DNA of 64,000 nt from Apus apus (Eukaryota; Chordata; Aves; Apodiformes; Apodidae): NCBI RefSeq assembly GCF_020740795.1, contig NC_067290.1, positions 15,234,001-15,298,000 of the forward strand, written 5' to 3'. The notes under the pieces were generated by a model. The model made no database searches, had not been told where the DNA came from, and was given only the letters and a program-made list of their open reading frames with translations. The number at the start of each line of letters is the position of its first letter. Within the stretch, counting starts at the first letter, position 1. Shown piece by piece: positions 28,901-41,800 of the stretch. The position numbers were made by a program, and so were the translations under genes.

Positions 28901-31900
28901 TTTTTTTTTTTCTTTCTAACCCACATGAAGTTTTAACGTTCCTGTTCACAACCCTGTTGGGTCCTGGGGGAAACTCTTGTTTTGAGTTTTAGCCTGGTTA
29001 AGGTTTGCTTGGCTTCTGGTCTTTATTTGAGGAGCGTGTGGGCTCTTGTTCCCCATCACCTTCATGCCCCAGTGCATCCCACTTTGTGCCCTCCAAGCTT
29101 TCTCCAGGAAGGCTCCATCTTGCACCTTTGATCCCTGTCACCTTCTCCACCAGCCCTCCTTCAAGATGAGACTCACTCACAGGGTGCCAGCAGTGTGGGG
29201 CAGCACTGGTGAAGCTGTCCCCCTGCTTTGGCTGGTTGGTGGCTGTTTGTATCCTAATTTGCTTGCTGCCAGCCACCAGGAAAATGGCAGTTCTACATGC
29301 AATGTTTGTAATTACAGGGAAAAAATTATCTCTGAGGCCTTCTGAATACTTGGGAAGATCATATCTGAGTTTCCTTTCAACTGAATGCACTTGAAGATAT
29401 AATCTGAGTTGGCTGTCTGGGAATAACAAAGTGGGAGGAAGGGATTGATTGTGGTTGCTGAAACTTTCATCAAAGAGTCAGAAGTCTGGCCCAGCCAAAA
29501 TCTGCAGGTCCAGTCACTGCTGTGGGTCAGGGGCAGCAGTCGTGCGAGGACAGCTCAGGTGTAGGACAAGGAGCACACACAGGCTGTGGGAGTGCAAGAT
29601 TGACAAGCAGGGGGGCATCAATATGGTCTTCTAGTGTAAAAAGTGCTGCAGGAGTCAGGTCAGTGTGCAAGTGCATGGTCAAGAGGTGCTTGTGGGTACT
29701 ATCCTCATCCCCTCCTGCCTCCTCAGGGCTGCGGGAAGGTGTTTGTCTCCAAAAGTCTTAGTGTTGCACTTTGCAGGGGAAATGTGCTCTGCAGGGAAAG
29801 AAAAACAGGCTGGCAGAAAGGCTCTGGTGTTCTCTGGAGTGCTGCTCAGCATTGCCCCTTGCACACACCTCTGCAGGAGTGGCCATGGCTGGGGATCCTG
29901 GGGGGTGCTGGGGCGGCTTCACTCCCTGCCCAGCTTCTGCTGGAGGGAGGTGATCAGGAACAGATTCTCACCTTTTCCAGGGCAAGAAGTCTTCCCGGGA
30001 GGAGAGTTTCCAGCTGGGAAGAGCAGTAGTATAGCAGCCCAACTTCTAGACAGGCAGATGCAATACAGGGGAAGAAAGGGAAATTCTGCTTTTTGCATCT
30101 TTGCTCTATTTCAGGGCTGCCTCTGTGTTCCCTGGGCAGGAAGTGCCAGAGATCACACATCCTAATGAACACAAACCCTTTGGTGTCATGAGCTGCCCAC
30201 AGCCGCTGTCTGTCAGTCTGTGTCTCTGCTCCCATGCTGGGGGAGAACGACAAGGAGCTTTTATTGGCCAAAGGGAGATGTGAGATGCAAATGAGAGGGC
30301 TGTGGGAAAGCTTTCATCCCTTCTTGGTGACACAAAACTGTACTTTTCAAACAGAAGGAAGAGGAAACTTTCTGCTGTCTTCCATCAAGCTGCAGGAAAG
30401 TTAAATAACTTGGTGCTTACTCTAGCAGAATAAAAACCGCTGTGAGGTGTCGATTGCAGTGACCACTTCCGTACAAGCCTCACCACGCTGCTTGGGGCAT
30501 GTGTGACTTGAAGCAACACGTCAGTTACAGTTCACCACCACGTCCCCCAGCAGCAGGAGGCTGCTGCTTGTTTCCCTGCCCAGCACACATTTTTAGCTCT
30601 GCTGTTTTGGGTTTGGCTGGGTTCATTTTTTTTCCCCTTACATTGTTTTTCAGCATCAGGGTTTCCTGTTACTGACACCAGATGTGCTGGAGACGAGCAA
30701 CACGGGAATGCAGGAATGGACAAAACCAAAAACAGCCTCTTTTTTTCATGTGGGTCCTTTGAGGTGTCAGTTCTGCCGGAGCTCCGTGTCCTTCCTATGT
30801 TGGGAGCTCCAGAACTGACCACAACATCCCTTTTACATCCCTTTCCATAACTCATCCCTGGCGCAGCTGCATCTGGAGCCTGGGGCATCATCTGTGAACG
30901 TACATGGCTGAAACCCCTGAGGCTGGAAATAACCCGTGGTCATTTGCAGTATGTTTGTGTAGCCTCTAACATAGGCTGCAGGAGGGGCTGCTCCCTTTGT
31001 TTCAGGATATATCCAGAGCTGGGCAATGCAGAAACTCTGACTTTTTCCTAAATTTCACATTGGAGTGTTCTTTGTGCATATAATGTATCAAGCTTGCATT
31101 CTTAGCCTTGAGGAGATTGTATCTCTTAGCTCATACACTTGGTGACGAGCTGCCCTGCCCAGACGTGCTGCCTCTGAGCTGTTTCTCCCTCCTCAGACTC
31201 CTTCAGCACAGTGGGGACGTGCAGGGAGCACCGGCCACCCCTGCCTGGGCCGTAGCAGGTACGGCAGAGTGCCATCTTTGTGGGCCATCTCTGCGTGCCC
31301 AGCCGGTGGCGCGGGGTGCATCGCTCCTCCCGCTCACTGCCTTGACACGCAGACGCACGGCAGCTGATGGGACTTGCCCAGAGATCCTCCTGTGGAAACA
31401 TGAACGAGAGATCTTTGCAGAGACAACAGCTCTGTTTTGGAAAGTTGCACTGGCCCTTTTTAGCCAAGTTTGCTGCCTTAGAGAAAGGCCACTCATTTCA
31501 TGCTTCCTTTAATGAGGACAGTGGTAAATAAGCAGTTGGGTAAATGAGAGTCCTCCTAACTCTCCTAAATACCTTCTTAACTGCCATGCAGTTCTCTACT
31601 CCAGATACCTGAGCTTTCTGCATGCCAGGCTCAGTGGCATTAATATGCTGGCAGTGATTAATTACCACAGCCCAGTGATGTGATTGTGTGCCTGAGCAAT
31701 TGGATTAGATGCAGCTGGACGGAGACTTCACTTTCACTGGTTCTTGCAGAAGCAGTCGGTGGTGTAATCAGCCACAGAGGAGGAGTGATTCCTAGGGCAG
31801 CCACACTCCTGCTGCCAGGACATCTCCCCTGGCCCAATGCTCCCAATTCTGTGGTGAACTGAAGAAAAAATCTCTGGAAAGATGTGGGAGTCGCTGCTTT

Positions 31901-34900
31901 GTCCTGCTCTCAGTCCTTCCTTTCAGTCCCATCTTCTGTCTGCACTATTCTGCGTTCCTGGGTAATAAGGCAGAGCATGTCCTCAACATGTCAGTGGGCC
32001 TTGTAGCTGCATGGAGAAGCAGCAAACTCCAGCATTGTCTTGACAAGTCAGCATCATATCAAGCGCAGCATCGTATCAACAACACTTCACTGAGCAGGCC
32101 CAGTTCCGTGTCTCTGAGATATGGGGTTTGGCACTGGAGATAAGGCATCCACATTGGCACGTGCACCGAGCACTAGGACTGAAGCAGATGTTGATACTGG
32201 CTTTGATGTTTCATCCAACACTCTGGAGGCTCAAAGTTGAGACCAAAAGAGTTTTCACAGAAGCAAGAGGATAAAGAGAAAGTCTCTTCTTTCAGAAGAT
32301 CAGACGGAATGAAACACCCTGAAATTCAGGACTAACCTGAACCTTTTGTGTTTGTGCTGCCGAGCTGGGCAGCACAGATCCTGCTGGAAGGAGTGCTGTG
32401 CCACATCGAGAAGTTGGGGTGATCTAGCCTTCCCATTCAACTTGAAAGTGCTCAGTCAGCCCTACAGCCTGATGCTTTCCAGAGATCAGCAGAAGACCAC
32501 CTGCAGAATGCCATCTGCATTTGGGTTTTGCCCCTGTTTTGAGCTTGGGGGAAACTGTGAAGCATTGAGTCCCTGAGAGCTCCAGCCCCATGCCACGTGC
32601 TGCTCATGGACAATGACCCAGAGCACTGACTTTTTCCATATGCAGCTGGGATGATGTCTCAAGCGAGCCTGGGGTTTGCCCATGGTAGTACCAGGGAAGT
32701 GATGTGGGCTCCTGAACTGGACAGAGGCCCCATGTGGGTCCCCAGTGCTTTTTCAGGCCTTGCTGCACGTAGTGGTCACTCTGTTCTGCATTGACACCTG
32801 CAGGCTGGTGGTCAGCAGATTTGCTGAGCAGGACCACTTGCTTTTAGGCAGAGGACTTCCTGTCCTGAAAAGCATTCTGCCTTGAAGCAGTAGTCCACAT
32901 GGAACTCAGCAATGTGGGGCAATGCCTTGTTCCAGCTCTGTAGAGCTGTACCACCCTGCCTTTCCTCCTTAGCACACAGTGTGAGAGTCTGGCACCATTT
33001 CAGCTTCTGTCATTTGTTTGGTGAGGTGGAGCCGTGTTAAGAGATCTTTTGGCGGTGCAAGTTTGTTCTCAGCTCTTCTGTTTTTTTTCCTTTTCTTATC
33101 AGCTACTGAATTCCTCCTGTGCCTCCTGTGTGCTCCACTTCCATATGCAGAGACTTTTCTTCTGTAAAACCCTAAAATGAAATTCTGCATTTGTATGACA
33201 CTCACAGGTCACACAGATCTTCGTGGCCGCTGCCTGAGTTGCTTGGCTGAGGAGCACGTAGCAGACAGGCACTGTTTGTTGCCTGCTCCCATAATTGTTT
33301 CTGAAATGAGTGATGACTTCATCTTCCTCCTGTGCTCTCCACGGTTATCAGGAACCAACTCCTTTCTGCCCAAACACTCCTCTCCATCCAACAAAAAACA
33401 CCCCACACCATGTTATGCCACTTGGCTGTGCAACATGGGGCTGCACATTGGCAGCTGTGACAGGTATGGGGCTGGCCTGAAGACTGAACCTCTGCAGGAA
33501 TCTTCACAGCTCCATGTGGTCATATGCTGGATGTCTGTCTGTCTAGTTGACTGGGGTGTTTCTCCTTGGCTTGGCTGTGGAGGCTCAGCAGAGCTGTGGG
33601 AGGCAGCCATGTTTCCATGCTGATAGCATCTCAGCCATGGGGCTGCTGAGTGCTGCTGCATTCCTGTCCCAGCGAATCTCTGATCCTGCCTGTACTTGCT
33701 GGGCAGGTTGCTGTCTAGTCCCTTGCACAGCAGGACTTTCCAATAAGCGGGCTTCAGGAGAAGTAGCTCATGGACATGGCATCATCGCTGTAGTGTCCAT
33801 ACCCCAGGCTCCACAGAGGATGAAGGTGGTGGTTCCTCTTTCTGCTTATTGAAGGCACTGTGCAGAAATGAGAGTCCCTGCTGTGATGATCACTGGACTC
33901 CTCAGGACCTCTTGCAGAAGTCTGCTCCATTTCTGTAGCTTATTCACACAGTCTGGTGGATATTCTAGACCAGACATCTGCTGTGGTAGCCATCTACTTG
34001 CTGAGGTGATCCCGGGTTCATCCAAAATCAATTGGTGTATGTTGGATCATCCTCTGACCATGCAGGGAGCTGGTGGGAGAGATGTGCCCTGTAGGAAGTG
34101 TGGCTGAGTCCTTAATCACCCAGCCACTTCACCTTACATCATGATAACCTCTGGAGAAGCAGCTCAGGCACCTCCCTCAGGGTAAGGACCACCATGCACT
34201 TAGTTGCCTTTGGGTAGAGCCTGGAGTTGGCTTCCCTGTTGTTCTTGTTTATTCTTGTCCCAGTTGGATCATGCAGTCAGAAGGACAAAAGCAGCAGGGG
34301 AATGGGCTGTCTTCTGGTGCTGGCATCTCACCAGCCATCCTCCCGTCTGCCTCGTGGTTTCCAGCAGTGTTGTTGTGCCTCTGCTGTTCCTTTTGCCTTT
34401 CACTTGAGACAGGCTTTCTGCACCAGACAGCAGTCAGGTCAGATATCTGCCTCGTGGATGCTGTAGCTGGAGGTTATTGCATTCAGCTGACAGTTTCTGC
34501 TCCCCACAGCTCTCTTTGCTGGCTGTGGTCCTGCTCTGTGGGTCCAATACCTTGGAATGGGAGACATCAGCCCCCCTGCATCAGCTGTTGTGAAAAGGCC
34601 CATCAAGGGGTGAGGATGTGCTAGTCCTTGCAGCTTCTCTAGACTGTGGGTTTGAGGGTGAGCAACCAGATCTTATCTCTGCTGTCATTGCTAGAGCCTG
34701 TTGTGGTGACCTGGGGCTTGGCTGCCTGTGTGGACAGGCCCTCTGCCTGCAGCTGCCAGCCCGAGGTGGGCCATGGGAGCTTGCTGGACTGCAGCACAGC
34801 AGGACAGCTGGTCCAGCTGTTTTGCTGCTTCACCAGCTCTGCAAGGACAAGATGCAGTGGGATGTCCCTTCCCACTCAGTCTGGCTCCAGGAGCTCTTGG

Positions 34901-35242
34901 GACAGCCTGATGTGCATCACCCAACACAGCTGGAACAGGCTAAAATAAACAGAAGCTGTGATGAGGCCTGAGAGCCAGCTGTGAGCAGCTGGGCTGGGCT
35001 TGCTCTGGGATTTTGGAGCCACTTCTCTCAGCCTGGAAAAAAAAGAGTTCCTTCAAGATGTGCGAGTGTCTAACCTGAGAAGGCCCAGTCTCCTCTGCTC
35101 CTGGGGCTGAGCAGCACATACTTGGTCCGTGTGTCTGTCCTCCAGCCCTGTGTAACCCACTGGTATCCACTGGTGCCCCAGCCTGACTTCAGCTTGCCTT
35201 GGAAGGTCACCTATCACTGCTGTGCTCTCAACTGTGGTTGTA

Positions 35243-35480
35243 TTGGAATGATCTCAAGTTGCACCAAGGGTGGTTTAGCTTAGATATTAGAGGAAACTTC
35301 TTCACTGAAAGGAAATGGTTCCAAACACTGGAACAGGCTGCCCAGGGAGATGGTTGAATCACCATCCCTGGAGGTGATTGAAAGACATGTAGATGTGATG
35401 CTGAAGGACATGGTTTAATGGTTGGTAGAGTTAAATTATGGTTGGACTTGATGATCTTAAAGCTCCTTGTAGCTATCTTG
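35243..35480 (+). mobile_element. CR1 LINE 3' end, plus orientation
   Basis: Diagnostic CR1 pieces in order: CTCAAGTTGCACCAAGGGTGG, AAACTTCTTCACTGAAAGG, GGAACAGGCTGCCCAGGGAG, TGAATCACCATCCCTGGAGG and GTTGGACTTGATGATCTTAAAG. It resembles the common avian CR1 subfamily with a TTGATGATCTTAAAGG end. It is 5'-truncated and lies just upstream of the first coding exon of DAG1. Confidence 0.92.
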
Positions 35481-35879
35481 GGATGCTGTGGCTCCAGAGC
35501 AGCAGAAACATGGCTGTGTACATGGAAAAGCAGGAGGATCTTGTTTCTCTAGGGATGCTGTATGTCAGAAAAGGAACTGAGAAGCTCTTGTTCTCTTTAC
35601 CAGTGGTGTTAACTCCTGCAGTTAAAAAACTGAACCAAAAAGGATGGGGAGGCAGGAAGGCCTCTGTCCCTTTCAGGGAGGGCTGTATGTGTTAGCTGGC
35701 TGGCCTGGGTATTGTAATTAATGTGCTGATTGGGTTTCCTTTGTTTAACCAGGTTTCCAGGACTGCTAGGATGAGGCTGCTGTGAAGGACCAGCGGATCC
35801 CCTGCCTACGCTGCGGTGCCCGCGGATTCCCTCTGGTCCCTTTCCGGCTGGAGCACCGCTGCCGAGGCCGCCAGGAAGG

Positions 35880-38800
35880 ATGACTGTTGGATGCCCACTG
35901 CAGCCCCCCTTTCTGGGGAGGACTTGGCTCCCCGTGCTGCTGCTGGCAGCCTCTGCTCACTGCCACTGGCCCAGCGAGCCAGCAGAAGTGGTTCGGGACT
36001 GGGAAAACCAGCTGGAGGCCTCCATGCATTCCGTGCTCTCGGACCTCCGGGAGACTGTGCCAGCTGTGGTGGGCATACCGGACAGCTCGGCTGTGGTGGG
36101 ACGCTTCTTCAGAGTCTCCATCCCCACGGATTTAATTGCTTCCAATGGAGAAATTGTCCAGGTGAGAAATGCCATTCCCCGAGGCTCATTTTCAGTTATA
36201 TTCTTGAGGGAGTCGAGCTGGTCACACCACTAATAGTCTGGAGCACCAGGATGCTGTGAGGCAACCTTGAGGTTTTGTAGGACTATGGGAGAAGGATTAA
36301 AAAAAAAGTAAAGTCCTCATCTCATTGCAAAGTTCATTACAGAAGAGAGGACACGTCTTTCCTTGGGGGTGATCAGTGGATTTCTTGGCAGTATTTAAAT
36401 TGTGAGATGCTGTGCCACTGGAATGCTGGGCACATTCATTAGGAGATGTTGCTTCGGGATCTGGGGAGCCATGAGTTCCCTGGGACTGCTGCTCTGACGT
36501 CCAGGGAGTTTGCTTCACTGTGGTAACAAAACACTGCTAGACAAACAGACCTTCTTCAGCCGGGTTGGCTCTGAGCTGCCTTTGACACAGTCTTTCCTGA
36601 CCTTGTCCCAGTGTCCTCTTGAGAAAGATAGGAGCCTTTCTCTTTAACCAACTTACCCTCATGCTGCTGGCACTGCAGACATATGAAAACAGTTTTGGAA
36701 TAAGTCCTGAGGGCAAGAAAGTGTCAGAATAGCCTGGAGGAGGGTAGGCATGCTGCTGAACACGCTCATCTTGAGCCCTTTCCTGGGAGAGGGCAGAGAG
36801 GTTGTCTTAGCATCTGCTTTCCAATTACTTTCCAATCTTGGATCTTTTTTTCAGAGAGCAAAATCAAAAAATAGCTTTAAAAATCCATTTTAAGAGAACA
36901 TTATAAAAAGGCAACCTTCTGGTGTGTCTCAGAAGATCAGAGGAAGGTGGAGGGCAAGTTGGAAGAAAGTCTGACATCTCAGCTTCTCCTTGAAGGCAGG
37001 TTTGTTGTAGCTCTGCGTTCTGTCACGCAGTTCTCTCGATCCAGAGCCGTGATCTTGCTGGCTTCAGCCAGGGTGCCAGGAGCACGAAGTGCCAGTGGTA
37101 GGCAGAAAATCTGAAGAATGCATCTGTTATGGACTAACGGTCAGATGGGGAGGAGGAAGGCAGTGGGTGAGCCCCCAGCCAGAGGACTCAGAGAAGGGGA
37201 CAGGCTGGTTTCAGAGCAAAGGCTGTGACATTTAATTGCTTTGCAGCTGGGGAGACAGGCTCAGACGGTAACAATGGTGCCTGCCCTGGTTTAACCACAT
37301 CCTGTTTTCTGAGCACAGGGCACCTGTGTGGTAGTAGGCTGCAACAGTCTGGACATGAGTGGTGAGCCCAAGATACCTTGTGTTATGGAAATGAGAACTT
37401 CTGGTTTGGGGTTTTGCCATCAGAGTGGCTTGTTCTGGTGTGTCTCATGGCTACTTTGATGGCAAGAACAATTTTCAGTGTTTGTATAACACCACAGCTT
37501 CCTCTGTCTCCTTTTGCTGGCACAAAAGTCATCTGTGATAGCTCCAGTAGGTGCAGGAAAACACTGATAGGTTATTCCAACCCCATCTGATAGCTTCAAA
37601 CAATACCTCTGGCACTTCAGTGCTGAGGCGTGTTTGCTCACACCAGCAGATGCCTGAAGAGCCACAAATGGACTGTGCTGGAGCAGGACCCAACAGTTGC
37701 TGGTGTGTGTAGTTCAGTGAACACTGAGAGCGATTTTCATGCTCGTCTGTGGGCTTGCCCAAGTGCAAATTGCATCTGTTCATCTTGAAATTGATTTCAA
37801 AAGTGCAGCAGGCTCTGGGGCACTGTGAGCAGCCTCACTTAGCTGGCGTGTCTGGAAGGTCTCTCCCTTGCAGAGAACGTGTCTTGGCTGCTGAGCACAG
37901 CTGACCTTTGCTATGGGGATTTGTTTCCTGGCTAGCGAGGACTGCGTAGGCAATTTTGGGTGCTGGCATGCATTTTTGGTTTAGCAGAAAGTTTCAGGAC
38001 AAGTTGCTCGTCATTTTCTCAGGCTGCCTTGCATTTCCCAGCTAGAGCAGTAAAAGTGGAATACGCCTGGATTGTGCTAGCTGGTGTACTTAAACAGTAA
38101 TAAGAGAGAATAAGGGCCATACCCTTTGAGATGAAGCAGTGGATCTGAGTTTACAATGAGAAGCAGTTGCCTATCCTCAGTCCCCTTACAAAGGAAATAG
38201 CTGTCATGTCATGGTTTGTTTGGTTTTTTTAAAAGCTGACAGTTGATGTCCCTAAACTTCCAGGAGCTTCCTATCTGGAGCCTGAAGAAGGTGTGATTTC
38301 CTCATTTCTAGATAATTTCCTCTGATTATTGCTAGGCTTGGTTTGTATTGTGCTGGGGATTGCCTTGAAGCTGCTTCTCGGGTCCTCTCCCTGCTTGTTA
38401 GCAGATTCCAGCCGGCTGTAGACAAAATACTTCTCTCTGCAAACTTGGTTGTGGGATGGAAACAACGCCAGGCATCTGCAGCGTGGCGGAGGAATGCCTG
38501 GCAGGGACACACTCCTGCACAGATCTGTGGGCTCTGTGCACAGGGCACGTATGTGCTCCTGGGAGCCAGGCACTCCCTGCCAACCCCAAGCTGCTCAGGA
38601 ACGGTCAGATTTTATGGTGAAGTGCAGAAGCAAGTGTATTTGAGTGCACTCAGGGAGCTGCCATCAGGCTTTGTGACTGTCATAACTCATGGCTGGCAAT
38701 TAGAAACCCCCTTCCCCTGTGCCTTGTCCTGCTGAGCAGGTGCCTTGGTCAGGCATTAAGGTGTCCACTGAACGTTGGTTGCAGCCTGCAGGTATTTCAG

Positions 38801-41800
38801 CTGTTGAATTTGGTGGCAGTTCAGTCCAGGTGCTGTCCTGCAGCTTCTTCATGACAGCAAGGCTGCAAGACTGCTCTCCTCACGTCTGAAGGTGTCTTGG
38901 ATGTGAAAACTCTTTGCTGCACCTTCCCAGAAGAAGGGTTAACTGCTTGCAGCCCTTCCTGCTGCATTTGACACCCGTACTTTGGTATGGGTGACTTGGG
39001 TTAAAAGATCCCATCTGCACATCTTGAGCAAGCCCCTTGCCATGCAGACAGGTAGGGCGAGGGTGTGCAGGTTCCCACTGGCTCCTGGTAGATGGTGGCT
39101 GGGAGCAGGATAACCAGGGCCATCGGTGCCTATACCCCCTCCCCATGATGGGTCATGGATGGCTGACCATCTCCTTTACCCTGTTTCCACCAAAGACTGC
39201 ACAGGGCCTGACCCTTTACCCATCAGCTGTGTCCTCTTGTTGAAAACCAGATCATGCTCGGACCAAAGACCAGGTGGACTTCCCGTTCCTGCCATTTCCA
39301 TTTGAAGCTGCTCCAGCATTTGGCTGCTCTGATTAAAAATGCAGCTTCTAGCCTAAATTTAGAGATGGCTAGAAATATTTGTGTGTGCTGCCCTTTAGCT
39401 TAAATCAATTCTACCTTCATAATATTTACTTCCTTTATGTATTTATAAGTGACAGGCATATTTCCCTGTCTTGATTTTATTAGGTTAGGCAAGCCAATCT
39501 CTTTAGTCTTTTTCATAAAATAAGCTTTCTTTTCCTCTCCTCATCTTTGCAGCTGTCTTCTGCAGTTTTTCCAGCCTGAGTTTATTTTTCTTATGTTTGC
39601 CTGACCACAGCTACACAAAATACTTTAGATGAAATTTTACCGGAGCCTCATATAAAGGCATCAAAACTTCCTTTTCTCTTCTATAAATAACCTTGTTTGA
39701 TACATCCTATGATTGTTTGCTTTTCTATGTCTGACTTTGGCTCAGACATCTTGCCATCAGCTGAAGTATCCGGGTCTGTGGTTTTTTCTGTTTCCACTTG
39801 GTGAGGTCACAGAAGAGGACGTTACCTGAGGTGCACAAGTGTTGATTGATTTTGCACTGCTGATTGTGGTCTCCATGAGGTTTGCTAGTGCTGTCTCTAA
39901 AGTTGTATCATTTTTCTTGTATGAAAGCCTGTGCCTGGCGTTGCTCTCTGGGTGACCACCCAAGGAGTCAGGGTGAGGATGGTGGCACTAGCACTGATAG
40001 CACCTCTGTCAGCTTTTGGGTTGGTGGCTGTTGAGGTAAGCATGGCGCTCTCCTCAACCCACCAGTGATGATACCCTGCCACAGATTGGGAAAGCTGACA
40101 CTGGGCTTGGTCCTTGAAAGAGAAACCACTCAAAGGAGGGCATTTACAGGGTGATCACCTCCATCCTGCATGCAGGACGTTGATCTGGCTTGGGGCAGAA
40201 GCTGCTGTAGAAAGGACCTGGCGTCTCCTAGTCTGGTAGAAGGGCTTTCTGACTCTTGAGCCGTGGGCTGGAGGCTGTGACAAACAGGAGACAGCCGGAC
40301 TGCAGGCGCCTCTCCAGAAACACCAGGCTCTGCACTGGATCCGAGTATTAAATACAGCCACTGATTGGCATTGCTCCTTTTCCTTGGGATGAATCCAGTT
40401 CTCTCCAGTACCGGTGTATCTGCAAGGTATTTGAGGCCTTGCACAGTCCGATACCCTGCATACATGTGCCCACAGTATATAAGGCATGCACTCTGATGGC
40501 TTTTGTTTAAAGGTGGGTCTGTCGAGTATGCTGGAAGGAGATAAGCTCCTGGTGTGCCCTGCTTCCCAAGGCACATCCCTGCACGAACAGGTGACTTGCT
40601 TGAATATCCATAAAGCTGCCAGTCTGCCTTTATCCTAGCAGTGTTAGGTATGGGCTGTATCCCATGGAGCAGATCTTCTCTGCTTAGCCGATGCTAAGGA
40701 GAAGCTTTCAGGTGAGCACAGCTCAGTCTTACTGTTCTTGGAAGTGTCTTGGCCCCTGATTGTTTTTTTTACTTAAGTCTCACCAGGGCTTTGTTGGGAA
40801 GGCAGATAAAACATGTAGTGGGAGCCCCAAAAAGCTGTTGCTGTGTGCAAACATAGCTGGCAGCAAAGTGATTAGAACAAGTGAATTAACTCACATAGCT
40901 GATGTACACAGCACAGCTACACAGTGGGTTTGGGGGCTTATCAGAGCCTTGGGTATTCATCTGGGCAAAAAGGAGTCTTGCTTCCCAACCAGGAACCTGC
41001 TTTTCCAATAGTGGTTCTACTTGCCCTCTGTTGGAGTGGCTTTTATTGAGCAGCTGTATTCTCACCAGCCTTCAGGGACCTTGTTTTATGAACGGGATCT
41101 GCAGAGATTGTATGGCAGGAGTTCTGACATAGAGTACCTGCTGCCAGGGCTGGGCTGGATGTTGGCAACCAACCTGCAGTGCCAGGGCACACTCAGCTTC
41201 AGGGGGGAAAACCACAAAATACTGATTTTTTTATTTTTTTTTTTTTTTCTCTTGCAATGATCCTTGTTTCAAAGTTTTAACTGAATATTACTTTGATTAA
41301 CATGGCGTTTCTCAGAGGAGGAAGACAAGCAAAGAATGCTCCTGAGGGGCTGTGTCAGCAAGCTGGGTATGTTGAAAGTCTCTCTGTGTCAAAGCACATG
41401 AGCTTTCCCTCGCCCCTGGGGTCCCCAGCTTTCCTGGACTTGGACTAACCAGGAGCTGTAGCAACAGCAGCTATTTACAGGGGAGTGCGCTGGGATAAAT
41501 GGCAGTGTCTGGAACAGGTCCAGGCACAGGACTTGTCGGGCAGGGCTTTGCCTACCTGTCATGCTGCTATCTTAGTGATAAGATGAGCTGATAAGATTTC
41601 TGCAGGGGCAGGGGGGGGCGAGGGGGCCACTTATCTTTTTCCTGCAATGAGACCAAGTTGGGGAATTTGGCATTTTCAGTGTGAGCTTAGTAACAAGCTC
41701 TGAATTTGGAGGAGTGGAAAATGTGACTCAATCTAATTATAAACCAGCTTTTCAGACAGGCTGGGAAGTTCCTTGTTTTGTTCTGCTCTTACGGGTTGTT

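Larger units (their letters stand above)
1877..35760 (+). other. DAG1: Presumed DAG1 intron 1, about 34 kb, no coding gene seen
   Basis: I found no exon-like reading frame with homology to a known protein in this stretch, on either strand. It contains a CR1 tail near 5.9 kb and another near 35.3 kb, a CTC microsatellite at 9.97 kb, a 17-bp triple repeat at 13.87 kb, and scattered A or T runs (for example 22246-22263 and 28881-28911). The remaining single-copy sequence has no recognisable RNA gene. A 30-kb or longer 5' UTR intron is normal for DAG1 and usually holds regulatory elements, which cannot be picked out by eye. Confidence 0.6.

Noticed and set aside
33400-34980. Possible coding exons or a retroelement polymerase in presumed DAG1 intron 1
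   Set aside because: Short frames on both strands show no family motif; only the later 35.24-kb CR1 tail is recognisable.
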